Numbered from the stretch's first letter, positions 8,645 through 17,969 are shown. The stretch: 64,000 bases of DNA from Mycobacterium parmense (GCF_010730575.1 NZ_AP022614.1:3844001-3908000); one strand, 5' to 3'. A program made the numbers and translations. Notes: generated from the letters alone by a model not told the origin.

Positions 8645-8670
8645 TTGCGCCGCGGCGCGTGCTATATAGT
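8645..8670 (+). promoter_or_regulatory. promoter with palindrome before the CD225 gene
   Basis: A TATAGT -10 element (8665-8670) fits the mycobacterial TANNNT rule and would give a leader of about 30 nt. Immediately upstream is the perfect 12-bp palindrome GCGCCGCGGCGC (8647-8658), where a regulator or RNA polymerase would contact DNA. A TTGCGC at 8645 is only weakly -35-like and too close. Confidence 0.5.
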
Positions 8671-8708
8671 GGCCTGACTTCGGCCAGCAAACCGCGAAAG
8701 GCGTTGCC

Positions 8709-9107
8709 GTGAGCTATCCTCCTGGGCCGTACCCGGGCCCACCGGAATGGCAAGGCCCCCAACCGGGTTGGCAGGGTCAGCCGGCTTGGCAGGCGCCGCA
8801 GCCGGGTTGGCCGGGCCAGCGGGAGCCGGACAACTACCTCGTGTGGGCCATCCTGTGCACCGTCCTGTGTTGTCTGCCGTTGGGGATCGTCTCCATCGTC
8901 TACTCCAGCAAGGTGTCCAGCCTGTGGACCCAGGGCCGCTACGCCGAGGCGCAGGGCGCCGCCAACAACGCCAAGAAGTGGGCGATCATCGGCGCGATCG
9001 TCGGCGCCGTCGGCGCGGTGATCGGCGTGGTGCTCTACTTCAGCCTGATCGTGTTCGCGATCTCCCACTCCCCGTCGAACGTCACGACGACGTTTTCGGG
9101 CTACTGA
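8709..9107 (+). CDS. CD225/dispanin-domain small membrane protein
   Basis: 132 residues. The N-terminal 35 residues are Pro/Gly/Gln/Trp repeats (PGW, GWQGQ, QPGWPGQ), predicted disordered. Then comes the CD225-type core: a first hydrophobic segment with the double cysteine TVLCCLPLGIVSIVYSSKV, a loop GRYAEAQGAANNAKKW, and a second hydrophobic segment IIGAIVGAVGAVIGVVLYF. The A-x-N-A-K-KW loop and the LCCLPLGI hairpin are typical of bacterial members. Function is not established; related small actinobacterial proteins sit in the cell membrane. Start is GTG after GAAAGG. It ends convergently, overlapping the enoyl-CoA hydratase gene by 7 bp. Confidence 0.8.
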   Translation: MSYPPGPYPGPPEWQGPQPGWQGQPAWQAPQPGWPGQREPDNYLVWAILCTVLCCLPLGIVSIVYSSKVSSLWTQGRYAEAQGAANNAKKWAIIGAIVGAVGAVIGVVLYFSLIVFAISHSPSNVTTTFSGY

Positions 9108-10048
9108 GCCACCGCGTCCACCAGGCCCCACGCCAGGGCGGTCTCGGCGTCGACGGTGCGCCCGGACAGCACCAGATACGCTGTGCGCCAACGGCCTATC
9201 CGGCGGGTGACGCTGACGGTGCCCCCGGCGCCGGGGACCAGGCCCAGTTCCAGTTCGGGCAGCCCGAACACCGCGTCCGGGCGCGCCTCGACCCACCCGC
9301 AGAACGCCGCCATCTCCAGTCCGCTGCCCATGACCCGGCCGTGGACCCGCGCGCGGCAGGACGCGCCGAGCCTGGCGGTCAGCGCGTCGAGCGCCAGGGC
9401 GGGGCTGTGACGGGTCCTCGCCAGGTGGGCGGCGGCCGGGTCGGCGAAGGTGCCGAATTCCGCGAGGTCCCCGCCGCTGCAGAACGACGGGCCGTTGCCG
9501 CTCAGCACCACCTCGCTCACCGAGGGGTCCAGCTGTGCGACCGTCAGGGCCTCCAGCAGCGCGGCGCGCGCGTCGGTGGAGAACGCGTTGTGGCGGCCGG
9601 GCCGGTTGAACGCGATCCATAGGGTGTCGCCATCACGCTGGGCCACAACGGGATCGCCGATGTGCGGCATCCTGGCCGGCCCGCGTCTGGCGAGCCAGCG
9701 CCCGAATTCCGGGCCCGCCTGCAGGGTGGAGTAAGCGAGCGACTCGGTCAGCACCCCGGCCAGCGTGGGGCCGGCGGGGTCGACGGATCGCAGGACGTCG
9801 TCACAGACGCCGCTGGCGTGCGGCCAGCGCTCGCATCGCGCGGTCAGCTCGTCCAAGGCCTCGCACACCGAGGCGACCGTGACCACCCTACGGTCGGCAC
9901 TGGGCTCCTGACTCAACGTGAAGGTGGCCGAGCCCAACCATGATTCGGCCCGCGCGATGTCGGCGGCGGACCCGTGCGCCAGAATCACGCCGGGTGGCGA
10001 CGCGGGACCGGCGTCCGGCGGGCTCGACAGGTCGACCACCCGGACCAT
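9101..10048 (-). CDS. enoyl-CoA hydratase/isomerase family protein with N-terminal extension
   Basis: 315 residues, about 60 longer than a minimal crotonase. The first ~130 residues do not match the crotonase core and form a predicted helical extension. The core starts near DTLWIAFNRPGRHNAFS and shows the oxyanion-hole segment SGNGPSFCSGGDL, a second GRVMGSGLEMAAF and FGLPELELGLVPGAGG, where the active-site acid is expected. The ATG lies 3 bp after the fadD4 stop, so FadD4 and this hydratase form an operon: activation to CoA, then hydration or isomerisation. The role of the N-terminal extension is unknown. Confidence 0.82.
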   Translation of the reverse strand: MVRVVDLSSPPDAGPASPPGVILAHGSAADIARAESWLGSATFTLSQEPSADRRVVTVASVCEALDELTARCERWPHASGVCDDVLRSVDPAGPTLAGVLTESLAYSTLQAGPEFGRWLARRGPARMPHIGDPVVAQRDGDTLWIAFNRPGRHNAFSTDARAALLEALTVAQLDPSVSEVVLSGNGPSFCSGGDLAEFGTFADPAAAHLARTRHSPALALDALTARLGASCRARVHGRVMGSGLEMAAFCGWVEARPDAVFGLPELELGLVPGAGGTVSVTRRIGRWRTAYLVLSGRTVDAETALAWGLVDAVAQ

Positions 10049-10051
10049 GGG

Positions 10052-11581
10052 TCACACCGAGTACTTCTCGATCAGGCCGTTCTTGTAGAGCTTGCCGGTG
10101 TCGGTGCGCGGCAGCTGCGACTCGAACGCCAGGGTTCGCGGACACTTGTAGTGCGCCAGGCGGTCCCGCAACCAGTCGAGCAGTTCGGCGCCGAACTCGT
10201 CGGTGGCGTCGGCGGGGTCGATGGTCTGCACTGCGGCCACCACACGCTGGCCCATCTCGTCGTCGGGGACGCCGAACACCGCCGCGTCCAGCACCTTCGG
10301 GTGGGTGACCAGAAGGTTCTCGGTTTCCTGCGGGTAGATGTTCACACCGCCCGAGATGATCATGTGGTGGCGCCGGTCGGTCAGATACAGGTAGCCCTCG
10401 TCGTCGAGATAGCCGATGTCTCCCACGGTCGCCCACCCGTGCTTGTCCCGGGACGCAGCGGTTTTCGCATCGTCGTTGAGATATTCGAAGGAGTAGCCGC
10501 CTTCGAAGTAGATTTCGCCGGGCTGGCCCGGCGGCAACTCGTTGCCGTTCTCGTCGAGGATGTGCACCGCGCCGCCCATGGGTTTGCCGACCGACCCGGG
10601 GTGTGCCAGCCAGTCCTCGGCGGTGATCAGCGTCGACCCGTGCGCCTCGGAGGAGGCGTAGTACTCGTCGACGATCGGGCCCCACCAGTCGATCATCTGC
10701 TTCTTGATCTCCACCGGGCACGGGGCGGCGGCGTGCATGACGCGCTGCAGGCTGGACAAGTCGTACGAATTGCGGACCGCTTCAGGCAGTTTCAACATCC
10801 GGGTGAACATGGCCGGGACGAACTGGCCATGCGTGACGCGGTGGCGCGCGATCGCGTCGAGGCAGCCCTCCGGGTCGAACTTCTCCATCACCACCGTCGT
10901 GATGCCACCGGCCTGCGCGCTCATCGACCACACGGACGGCGCGGTGTGATACAGCGGCGCCGGGCTCAGGTAGACCGAATCGGGCGTCATCCAATAGCCG
11001 ACCAGGGCCGACATCATGCCCGGCGCCTCGGCCGGTGGCACATGCGGCAGTTGGCGTTTGATGCCCTTGGGCCGCCCAGTGGTGCCCGAGGAGTACTGCA
11101 GCAGGTCGCCCTCGAGCTCGTCGTCGATCGGCGTGTCCGGTTGATCCGCAACGCATTCCGGGTAGCGGGCCCAGCCATCGAGGTCGTCGTCGGCGATCAG
11201 CAGCAGCGGCGGCAGGCCGCCCGGCAGGTGCTCGCCGAGGTTCTCACAGACCTTGCGCAGCGCGGCCGAGCCGACGATGGCCTTGGCGGCGCTGTTGTCG
11301 ACGATGTAGGCGGCCTCGGCGGCGGTCAGGTGAGTGTTGATCGGCACGTAGTACAGGCCGCTGCGACGGGCCGCCCACATGACCGTGTGCAGGTGCTCGT
11401 TGTTTTCCATCAGGATCGCGACGGCGTCGCCCTCGCTCAGGCCGGCCTGCCGGAAGTAGTGCGCGAGGCGGTTGGCCCGGGCCTCCATCTCGTCGAAGGT
11501 GACGACCGTGCCGGACGGGTAAAGGATGACGGCGGGCTTGCTCTTGCCGCTCAGCGCGGACGTGTGCTCGCGGATCTGCAT
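10052..11581 (-). CDS. fadD4: acyl-CoA synthetase FadD4
   Basis: 509-residue member of the ANL adenylating family. The ATP/AMP loop YSSGTTGRPKG lies near residue 170, the adenine-binding YYASSEAHG near 315, the TVGDIGYLDDEGYLYLTDRR segment near 405-425, and the C-terminal catalytic lysine region PRTDTGKLYK near 495. It activates carboxylic or fatty acids to acyl-CoA via acyl-adenylates. Its position between pckA and the beta-oxidation genes corresponds to Rv0214 in M. tuberculosis, but the two genes that separate pckA and fadD4 there are absent here. Confidence 0.87.
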   Translation of the reverse strand: MQIREHTSALSGKSKPAVILYPSGTVVTFDEMEARANRLAHYFRQAGLSEGDAVAILMENNEHLHTVMWAARRSGLYYVPINTHLTAAEAAYIVDNSAAKAIVGSAALRKVCENLGEHLPGGLPPLLLIADDDLDGWARYPECVADQPDTPIDDELEGDLLQYSSGTTGRPKGIKRQLPHVPPAEAPGMMSALVGYWMTPDSVYLSPAPLYHTAPSVWSMSAQAGGITTVVMEKFDPEGCLDAIARHRVTHGQFVPAMFTRMLKLPEAVRNSYDLSSLQRVMHAAAPCPVEIKKQMIDWWGPIVDEYYASSEAHGSTLITAEDWLAHPGSVGKPMGGAVHILDENGNELPPGQPGEIYFEGGYSFEYLNDDAKTAASRDKHGWATVGDIGYLDDEGYLYLTDRRHHMIISGGVNIYPQETENLLVTHPKVLDAAVFGVPDDEMGQRVVAAVQTIDPADATDEFGAELLDWLRDRLAHYKCPRTLAFESQLPRTDTGKLYKNGLIEKYSV

Positions 11582-11644
11582 GGGCAGACTGTACCGCCGT
11601 GAAAGTTGACGGGTGTCAAGTGGTGGGCGCGGGGCGCCGCCGCG

Positions 11645-13474
11645 CTACTCGGCCTCGGCCAACCGCTGCTTGAGCGCTTCGAACTCGTCCTTGACGCCGG
11701 TGGGCAGCTTGTCGCCGACGAACTCGAACCACTCCTCGATCAGCGGCAGCTCTTCACGCCACTCGGCGGGGTTGACCAGCAACGCCTTGGCGACGTCGGC
11801 GGCGTCCACGTCGAGGCCGTCGAGGTCGAGGTCCGCGGCGGTGGGCACCACGCCGATCGGGGTGTCCTGGCCGCCGGCCTTGTGCTCGATGCGGTCGACG
11901 ATCCACTTCAGCACCCGGCTGTTCTCGCCGAAGCCCGGCCACAGGAACTCGCCCTTGTCACCGCGGCGGAACCAGTTGACGAAGAACACCTTCGGCATCT
12001 TCGACTCGTCGGAGTTCTTGCCGAGGTCCAGCCAGTGCTGGAAGTAGTCACCGACGTGGTAACCCAGGAACGGCAGCATGGCCATCGGGTCGCGGCGGAC
12101 GGTGCCGACCTTGCCCTCGGCGGCGGCGGTCTGCTCGCTGCCCATGGTGGCGCCCATGAACACGCCGTGCTGCCAGTCGCGCGCCTCGGTCACCAACGGC
12201 ACGGTGGTCTTGCGGCGGGCGCCGAACAGGATGCCCGAGATCGGCACGCCCTGCGGGTCGTCCCACTCCGGCGCCAGGATCGGGCACTGCGACATCGGGG
12301 TGCAGTACCGCGAATTCGGGTGCGCCGCTTTGGTGTCCGTTTCGCGCAGGATCCAGTCGTTGCCCTTCCAGTCGATCAGGTGGTCGGGCTCGCCTTCCAG
12401 GCCTTCCCACCAGACGTCCTTGTCGTCGGTCAGCGCCACGTTGGTGAAGACGGTGTTGCCGGCGGCGATGGTGCGCATCGCGTTGGGGTTGGACTTCCAG
12501 TTGGTGCCCGGCGCGACCCCGAAGAAACCGAACTCGGGGTTGACGGCGTAGAGCCGGCCGTCCTTGCCGAACCGCATCCAGGCGATGTCGTCGCCCAGGG
12601 TCTCGGCGCGCCAGCCGGGGATGGTCGGCTGCAGCATCGCGAGGTTGGTCTTGCCGCAGGCCGACGGGAACGCCGCGGCGAAGTAATAGGCCTTGTTCTC
12701 CGGGGAGATCAGCTTGAGGATCAGCATGTGCTCGGCGAGCCAGCCCTCGTCGTGGGCCATGGCCGACGCGATGCGCAGCGAGTAGCACTTCTTGCCCAGC
12801 AGGGCGTTACCGCCGTAGCCGGAGCCGTAGCTCATGATCTCGCGGGTCTCGGGGAAGTGGGTGATGTATTTGGTGTCGTTGCACGGCCACGACACGTCCT
12901 TCTGGCCCGGCTCCAGCGGGGCACCGACCGAGTGCAGCGCCTTGACGAAGAACCCGTCGTCGCCGATCTTCTCCAGCGCGGCCTTGCCCATCCGGGTCAT
13001 GGTGCGCATGGAGACGACGACGTATTCGGAGTCGGTGATCTCGACGCCCAGCTTGGGGTCTTCGGCGCCCAGCGGGCCCATGCAGAACGGCACCACGTAC
13101 ATGGTGCGGCCGCGCATGCAGCCGCGGTAGAGGTCGTTGAGGATGCCGCGCATCTCGGCCGGGTCCATCCAGTTGTTGGTGGGGCCGGCGTCGATCTGGC
13201 GTTCGGAGCAGATGAAGGTCCGCGACTCGACCCGCGCCACGTCGGAGGGGTCGGACAACGCCAGGTAGGAATTGGGATGCTTCTTCTCGTTCAGCTTGGT
13301 GAACGTGCCCGCCTCGACCAGCTGGGCGGCCAGCCGGTCGAACTCCTCGGCGGAGCCGTCGGCGAAGACGACCCGCTCGGGCTGGGTGAGCTCGGCGACC
13401 TCCTGTACCCAGGACAGCAGCCCCTGATGCTTGGTAGGTGCGGTGTCCAGACCGGGAATGGTCGCTGAGGTCAT
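11645..13474 (-). CDS. pckA: phosphoenolpyruvate carboxykinase (GTP)
   Basis: 609 residues, the normal length of GTP-dependent PEPCK. It shows the kinase P-loop [10 protein letters not shown] with the active-site cysteine, the metal-binding region around [13 protein letters not shown] and the FGVAPGTN motif. It converts oxaloacetate and GTP to PEP, the first committed gluconeogenic step and essential for growth on fatty acids or cholesterol-derived carbon, which suits this lipid-rich neighbourhood. The ATG has a good CCAGGAGAG ribosome site. A longer in-frame start exists upstream but has no ribosome site and lies in the presumed promoter. Confidence 0.97.
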   Translation of the reverse strand: MTSATIPGLDTAPTKHQGLLSWVQEVAELTQPERVVFADGSAEEFDRLAAQLVEAGTFTKLNEKKHPNSYLALSDPSDVARVESRTFICSERQIDAGPTNNWMDPAEMRGILNDLYRGCMRGRTMYVVPFCMGPLGAEDPKLGVEITDSEYVVVSMRTMTRMGKAALEKIGDDGFFVKALHSVGAPLEPGQKDVSWPCNDTKYITHFPETREIMSYGSGYGGNALLGKKCYSLRIASAMAHDEGWLAEHMLILKLISPENKAYYFAAAFPSACGKTNLAMLQPTIPGWRAETLGDDIAWMRFGKDGRLYAVNPEFGFFGVAPGTNWKSNPNAMRTIAAGNTVFTNVALTDDKDVWWEGLEGEPDHLIDWKGNDWILRETDTKAAHPNSRYCTPMSQCPILAPEWDDPQGVPISGILFGARRKTTVPLVTEARDWQHGVFMGATMGSEQTAAAEGKVGTVRRDPMAMLPFLGYHVGDYFQHWLDLGKNSDESKMPKVFFVNWFRRGDKGEFLWPGFGENSRVLKWIVDRIEHKAGGQDTPIGVVPTAADLDLDGLDVDAADVAKALLVNPAEWREELPLIEEWFEFVGDKLPTGVKDEFEALKQRLAEAE

Positions 13475-13703
13475 CGAACTCTCCTGGATTCGTCTGTCGT
13501 ACTTCGGTGTACTTGCGGTCATCTCGTCGTTGCGTATGGCTTCCGTATGCCCTTGCCCACACAACTTCCGACATGGTGGCGTTAACTACAGGTTATCGTG
13601 ATCCACTTGTCGGGGAAGCCTCGGCCGGGTATAAGCCTTCTCACAACAACGATTCAGAAACTCGCCGAAAATCGTCATCTTGGCACCTCGAAGCCGGTTT
13701 TCC
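13475..13703. promoter_or_regulatory. pckA upstream region
   Basis: 229 bp without a gene, less GC-rich than its surroundings. Read toward pckA it holds tandem AAGTAC copies (AAGTACACCGAAGTAC), a CATACG direct repeat, a GTTAAC/GTTATC pair and a CTTATACCC segment. No clear -35/-10 pair or terminator is evident. The region must contain the pckA promoter because the gene upstream reads in the same direction but ends 230 bp away. Confidence 0.45.
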
Positions 13704-15215
13704 TCAGGCGTCCGCGTCGGCTTCCGATGCCGGGGATTCGTCAGGAATACCCGGTTCGCCCAGTTCCTCACGCACGGCGTTCAACGCTGCGGTGACGGCC
13801 GGCATCTCGCGGTCGCGCATCGCCGCGGCGCGGGCCCCGGCGATGGCGTGCTCGCGGAGCTCGCTGTCTATCCCGCTGACCTGGTCGGCCACCTGGGTGT
13901 TCTCCGCCTCCTCCCGGGCCATCACCGCGGTGGTCAGCAGCGACTCGGCGACCAGCACCCGGGTGGCCACCAATTCCTCCACCACCGACTGCAGCGACGA
14001 GGTTGCCTCGGCGACCCAGCGGTCCAGCAGCGCCCGGTCGCGCAGCAGCCCGCGGATGTTGACCACCGCGAAGGTCGCCGCCAGGCCGATCACGACGCAC
14101 GCCGCCGCCCCGGCAGCGGCCAGGCCGGGACCCAGGCGCGAGGCCAGGCCGCTGACGAACCGCCCCAGCGTCAGCGCGACCCCGAGCCCGAAACCGGCAC
14201 CCAGTAGCGCCAACAGCCAGGTTTCCTGCCGCCGTGATTTCAGGGGCGGCGGGGCGAGGTCGACCGTCGGCAGCTTGTCCCCTCCCCCCTGGTCGGCCGG
14301 CAGCGGCAAGGACACGCCCATCAGCTGCGCGACGTCGGCCAGTTGGGCGTCGGTCCCGGCGCTGACCTCGGCGACCACCTCGTCCAGCCGGCCCCGCGTG
14401 CGCGTCTCGAAGTCGGGCATCGCGCGCCGGGGCAGGCCGCCCACGTCCTCCTGTAATTCGGTGCGCACCGAGGAGCAGCGGTTGCGCGCGAAGTACGACA
14501 GCTGGACGCGGGCCTGCTGCACCTGGCCGCGCAGCGTGACGGTGCGCTCCGTTCTGGCTTGGCGGCGCTCGCGCAGCGCGGTGCTGCGTGCGTCGCGCAG
14601 CGCGTCGACCCGCGCGCGGCGGCCGGCGCCGTCCACGTCGCGATCGAAGCGCCGCATCGCCGCCTGAAGCCGGGATTCCCAGGTACGCAACCTGTTTCGT
14701 TTGGCCAGGTCGGGGTCGGCGAGCCGGCTCGAGACCGCTTCCACCAGGTCGTCGACGTCCGGGTCGCCGAGGTCGGGCAGGGCCGCCGCGCCCACCCACG
14801 GCACGCCGGCGTAGCGGGGCGCGTGGGCGGTCAGCGCGTCGCGGTTGGCCGCGACCACGTCGCGCCAGCCGCGGTGCACGTCGATCTTCGAGACCACCCC
14901 GATCACCGCATCGGTGTGCTCGGCGGCGGCGTCCAGCAGGGCGCAGTCCGATTCGGTGAGGTGTGACGCCGCGGAGACGACGAACACCACCGCCATGGGC
15001 GCATCACCGGGTCCCATGTCCGCCGACTCGATGAATTTGTGTTGCGGCAGCCGCTCGTGCAGCGCCGCGGCCACGGCGCTGACGCCCGCCATCCACGGCC
15101 CGGTCACCAGTACCACGTCGCGCCGCTGGCTGGTGGGCGGGTCAAGCCGCGGGCCGACCCCGGCCACCATCGCGTCCACCGCGGCGGCCGGGTCGTCGCC
15201 CGCGTCGCCGTTCAC
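13704..15215 (-). CDS. membrane GTPase-like protein (Rv0210-like), second of a pair
   Basis: 503 residues. A P-loop-like segment VLVTGPWMAGVSAVAAAL (about residues 35-52) lacks the canonical GKS/T, while GVVSKIDVHRGW resembles the NKxD guanine-recognition motif. A long charged helical stretch (residues 165-260) is followed by two adjacent hydrophobic helices (about 318-365, with LLALLGAGFGLGVAL and AAAGAAACVVIGLA), then an acidic tail. This layout of G-domain, helical stalk and hairpin membrane insertion recalls bacterial dynamin-like proteins. The GTG overlaps the upstream partner's stop (GTGA). Function unknown; family assignment is inference. Confidence 0.72.
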   Translation of the reverse strand: MNGDAGDDPAAAVDAMVAGVGPRLDPPTSQRRDVVLVTGPWMAGVSAVAAALHERLPQHKFIESADMGPGDAPMAVVFVVSAASHLTESDCALLDAAAEHTDAVIGVVSKIDVHRGWRDVVAANRDALTAHAPRYAGVPWVGAAALPDLGDPDVDDLVEAVSSRLADPDLAKRNRLRTWESRLQAAMRRFDRDVDGAGRRARVDALRDARSTALRERRQARTERTVTLRGQVQQARVQLSYFARNRCSSVRTELQEDVGGLPRRAMPDFETRTRGRLDEVVAEVSAGTDAQLADVAQLMGVSLPLPADQGGGDKLPTVDLAPPPLKSRRQETWLLALLGAGFGLGVALTLGRFVSGLASRLGPGLAAAGAAACVVIGLAATFAVVNIRGLLRDRALLDRWVAEATSSLQSVVEELVATRVLVAESLLTTAVMAREEAENTQVADQVSGIDSELREHAIAGARAAAMRDREMPAVTAALNAVREELGEPGIPDESPASEADADA

Positions 15216-16294
15216 CACGAGTCTCCGGGCAGCGAACCGCAGGCCTGCGACCACAGCCGCAGCGAACCCCTGGCGATGTCGGCGCCGCAGGCGCGGTGCA
15301 GATCGCTCACCGAGGCCCGGCTGTAGCGCTGCCACCGGGCCGCCCTGGGCAGGTGCCCCGCCGGATCGTGGCGGTCGGATTCGGCGGGCCCGGCGTCCAG
15401 GCCCGCCGCCTCGGCGAGATCGACGGCGGCGGCCATCCGGGCGATCACCGTGTCGTCGCGGGACAGGAACGCGGTGATGCTCTCGTCATGCACCGCCAGC
15501 GCTTCGAGCTCCGCGACGGCCTCGAGCACGCGCTGGTAGCGCGCCTCGGCGCCGGCGGCGGCGAGCCCGGCGAGGACGTCGTCGACGCCGCTGACCCGGC
15601 GCAGCAGGGCGCGGACCTGCGACATCGTCCTGCCCTGCCGAGCCGCCGCGATCCCCACCGCGATGCCGAACAGGTCCAGGGTGTCGAGCAGGCGCAGCCG
15701 CAGCGCCACGGGCAGTGCGTTGTCGGCCGCCAGGAAGCCCGCGAACCCGTCGTCGACGCACGTGGCGCCGGCAGGGTCGGCGGCCAGGACCCGCAGCGCG
15801 TCCCACAGCGTGCCGTCCAGCTCGTCGAGGGCCGCCACCGCGAGCAGGCCGATCATCGGCGTCACGGGCGCCTGCACGAGCGGCGAGAGCTCCGCGCAGC
15901 GCGCCCGCGCCACCGCCATCGGCCCGTCACCCCCACGGCCCGACAGGTCGCCGGCGAGGTCGGCCTTGTTGAGCACCGCCACCACCGGGCGCCCGGCGGC
16001 GGCGATCGCCGCGACGTCTTCCGGCTTGGCCACCTCCGCGACGACGTGAACGACGACGTCGACGACGGCGTCAGCGCCGGGTGCAGGGCCGCCGGTCACC
16101 GCGATCCATGAGGCGCCCGCGGCCCGGTCCAGGGCCCGCGCCACCGTGCTGCGGCCCACGCCTCGGCGGCCGCCGACGGCCACACGCAGGGGTGCGGCGG
16201 CTCGCTCGGCGATCGCCGTCACGCGTGGGTTTGGATGCTCGGCGGCGAATCGCGCCAATTCGTCGACGAAAATGCGGTGCCCCTGTCCTTTCAC
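15212..16294 (-). CDS. GTPase-like protein (Rv0209-like), first of a pair
   Basis: 360 residues, soluble. The P-loop RVAVGGRRGVGRSTVARAL (residues 37-55) has the Walker A glycine pattern but an arginine where lysine is expected. VVAVLNKADLAGD carries a canonical NKAD guanine motif. A second half rich in leucine and alanine, with LRLLDTLDLFGIAVGIAAARQG and a histidine/arginine-rich tail, is predicted helical. It is translationally coupled (GTGA) to the second protein, which carries the membrane hairpin, so the two probably act together. No enzymatic role is known to me for the M. tuberculosis orthologs. Confidence 0.72.
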   Translation of the reverse strand: MKGQGHRIFVDELARFAAEHPNPRVTAIAERAAAPLRVAVGGRRGVGRSTVARALDRAAGASWIAVTGGPAPGADAVVDVVVHVVAEVAKPEDVAAIAAAGRPVVAVLNKADLAGDLSGRGGDGPMAVARARCAELSPLVQAPVTPMIGLLAVAALDELDGTLWDALRVLAADPAGATCVDDGFAGFLAADNALPVALRLRLLDTLDLFGIAVGIAAARQGRTMSQVRALLRRVSGVDDVLAGLAAAGAEARYQRVLEAVAELEALAVHDESITAFLSRDDTVIARMAAAVDLAEAAGLDAGPAESDRHDPAGHLPRAARWQRYSRASVSDLHRACGADIARGSLRLWSQACGSLPGDSW

Positions 16295-16333
16295 GTTCTG
16301 CCCTGGATCGGGTTGCCAGGCGACGCATCGGTT

Positions 16334-16347
16334 CCACCGAATGGTGG
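16334..16347. promoter_or_regulatory. dyad between divergent GTPase-pair and trmB operons
   Basis: CCACC, loop GAAT and GGTGG form a perfect 5-bp dyad in the 150-bp divergent spacer. It may be an operator or chance hairpin. Confidence 0.3.
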
Positions 16348-16446
16348 CACCTGAGTCACGGATATGCGAGCCACCGTCTATGAGTTACCAGGCGAAAGCA
16401 ACTGTTGGGTATCAATCCGGACCAGGGGCGGCTACATCGGGGGTTC

Positions 16447-17238
16447 ATGGGCCACCATGGACAAATGCACGCGCAACCCGGGGTGGGGATCTCTCCCGAC
16501 ACACCGGGGCCACAGGATGGGGGCCTCCGTGAGCAGCGTCCCCTCCCCGCGACCAGCTTCCGCTCGCGGCGTTCCGCCCTCTCCGATGCGCAGCGCCGCA
16601 CCTGGGAGCGCCTATGGCCGGAACTGGGGTTGTCGCTACCGTCGGCGCCCGGCGAGGCGACCGACCGTCCCGCCACACCGCTGGACACCGACGCGTGGTT
16701 CGGCCGGCGGGCGCCACTGGTGCTCGAAATCGGTTGCGGCAGCGGCGTATCGACCTTGGCGATGGCACGGCAGGAGCCCGGAATCGACGTCGTGGCGGTC
16801 GAGATCTACCGGCGCGGCCTGGCCCAGTTGCTCTGCGGCATCGAGCGCGAGGGGGTCGGCAACATCCGGTTGATCCGCGGCAACGCCCTCGACGTGCTGC
16901 AGCACCTCATCGCGCCGGGATCGCTGACGGGGGTTCGCGTCTTCTTCCCCGATCCCTGGCCGAAAGCGCGGCACCACAAACGCCGGTTCCTGCAACCGGC
17001 CACGGTTGGTTTGATTGCCGACCGGTTACTCCCGGGTGGTGTCCTGCACGCCGCGACGGATCACCCCGGGTACGCCGAGCAGATCGCCGAGGTCGGCGAC
17101 GCCGAACCGCGGCTGGGGCGCGTCGATCCCGGCACCGATCTGCCGATCTCCGTCGTCCGCCCCACTACTAAATACGAGAGCAAAGCCCACCAGGCGGGTA
17201 GCGCAGTGAACGAATTCGTCTGGAAGCGATCCCCATGA
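16447..17238 (+). CDS. trmB: tRNA (guanine-N7-)-methyltransferase
   Basis: 263 residues, matching the M. tuberculosis TrmB length when this ATG is used (its N-terminus HHGQMHAQPGVG aligns with that protein). The SAM-binding motif LVLEIGCGSGVSTLAMA, the TrmB signature VFFPDPWPKARHHKRR and ATDHPGYAE are all present. It makes m7G46 in tRNA variable loops. The frame is open upstream to a TTG, but that extension is not conserved. The stop overlaps the start of the next gene by 4 bp (ATGA), so it starts an operon that probably leads toward mmpL3. Confidence 0.93.
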   Translation: MGHHGQMHAQPGVGISPDTPGPQDGGLREQRPLPATSFRSRRSALSDAQRRTWERLWPELGLSLPSAPGEATDRPATPLDTDAWFGRRAPLVLEIGCGSGVSTLAMARQEPGIDVVAVEIYRRGLAQLLCGIEREGVGNIRLIRGNALDVLQHLIAPGSLTGVRVFFPDPWPKARHHKRRFLQPATVGLIADRLLPGGVLHAATDHPGYAEQIAEVGDAEPRLGRVDPGTDLPISVVRPTTKYESKAHQAGSAVNEFVWKRSP

Positions 17239-17969
17239 GCCTGACCGAAGAGTCCGCGGCGGCCGCGGAACCGTTGGCGCCGCCGGCAGTGATGTCCGGC
17301 GGCGGGGGCGGGGCGCTGGGCAATTTCACGCCGTCGGGCGGGCGCGTGCTGCTGGTGTGGGACGCGCCCAACCTCGACATGGGCCTCGGGTCGATCCTGG
17401 GCCGTCGCCCCACTGCGTTGGAGCGCCCGCGTTTCGACGCCCTCGGCCGCTGGCTGCTGGCCCGCACGGCCGAGGTCAGCGCCGCTCGCCCGGGCGTGGT
17501 GATCGAGCCCGAGGCCACCGTCTTCACCAACATCGCCCCCGGCAGCGCCGACGTGGTCCGCCCCTGGGTGGACGCGCTGCGCAACGTGGGATTCGCCGTC
17601 TTCGCCAAGCCGAAGATCGACGAGGACAGCGACGTCGACCGCGACATGCTCGCCCACATCGAACTTCGGCGTAACGAGGGGCTGGCCGCCCTGGTCGTGG
17701 CCTCCGCCGACGGCCAGGCGTTTCGCCAGCCGCTGGAGGACATCGCGCGCACCGACGTCGGCGACGGCATCCCGGTTCAGGTCATCGGATTTCGCGAACA
17801 TGCGAGTTGGGCGCTAGCGTCGGATGTCTTGGACTTCGTCGACCTGGAGGACATCGCCGGCGTCTTCCGGGAACCGTTGCCGCGAATCGGCCTGGATTCG
17901 CTGCCTGACCAGGGCGCGTGGCTGCAGCCGTTCCGGCCGCTGTCCGCGCTGTTGACCTCGCGTGTGTGA
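17235..17969 (+). CDS. NYN/PIN-like domain protein (Rv0207c ortholog)
   Basis: 244 residues. A Gly-rich linker (SGGGGG, about 21-26) precedes the strand RVLLVWDAPNLDMGLGSIL, in which WDAPNLDM matches the first acidic motif of NYN ribonuclease-like domains. The later VVASADGQAFRQPLEDIA holds a second S-x-D motif typical of the fold, and IPVQVIGFREHASWAL closes it. It may be an RNA-processing enzyme; no activity is established. Its ATG overlaps the trmB stop, and mmpL3 begins 61 bp downstream on the same strand. Confidence 0.8.
   Translation: MSLTEESAAAAEPLAPPAVMSGGGGGALGNFTPSGGRVLLVWDAPNLDMGLGSILGRRPTALERPRFDALGRWLLARTAEVSAARPGVVIEPEATVFTNIAPGSADVVRPWVDALRNVGFAVFAKPKIDEDSDVDRDMLAHIELRRNEGLAALVVASADGQAFRQPLEDIARTDVGDGIPVQVIGFREHASWALASDVLDFVDLEDIAGVFREPLPRIGLDSLPDQGAWLQPFRPLSALLTSRV

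Noticed and set aside
11606..13468. Long open frame antisense to pckA (about 620 codons)
   Set aside because: It mirrors pckA codons, is rich in Val/Gly/His/Arg as expected for a reverse frame in GC-rich DNA, and shows no family motif.
13624..13635. RicR-like half-site GCCGGGTATAAG upstream of pckA
   Set aside because: It matches one arm of the ricR operator but the second arm (GGGTA) is missing, so copper control of pckA is not supported.
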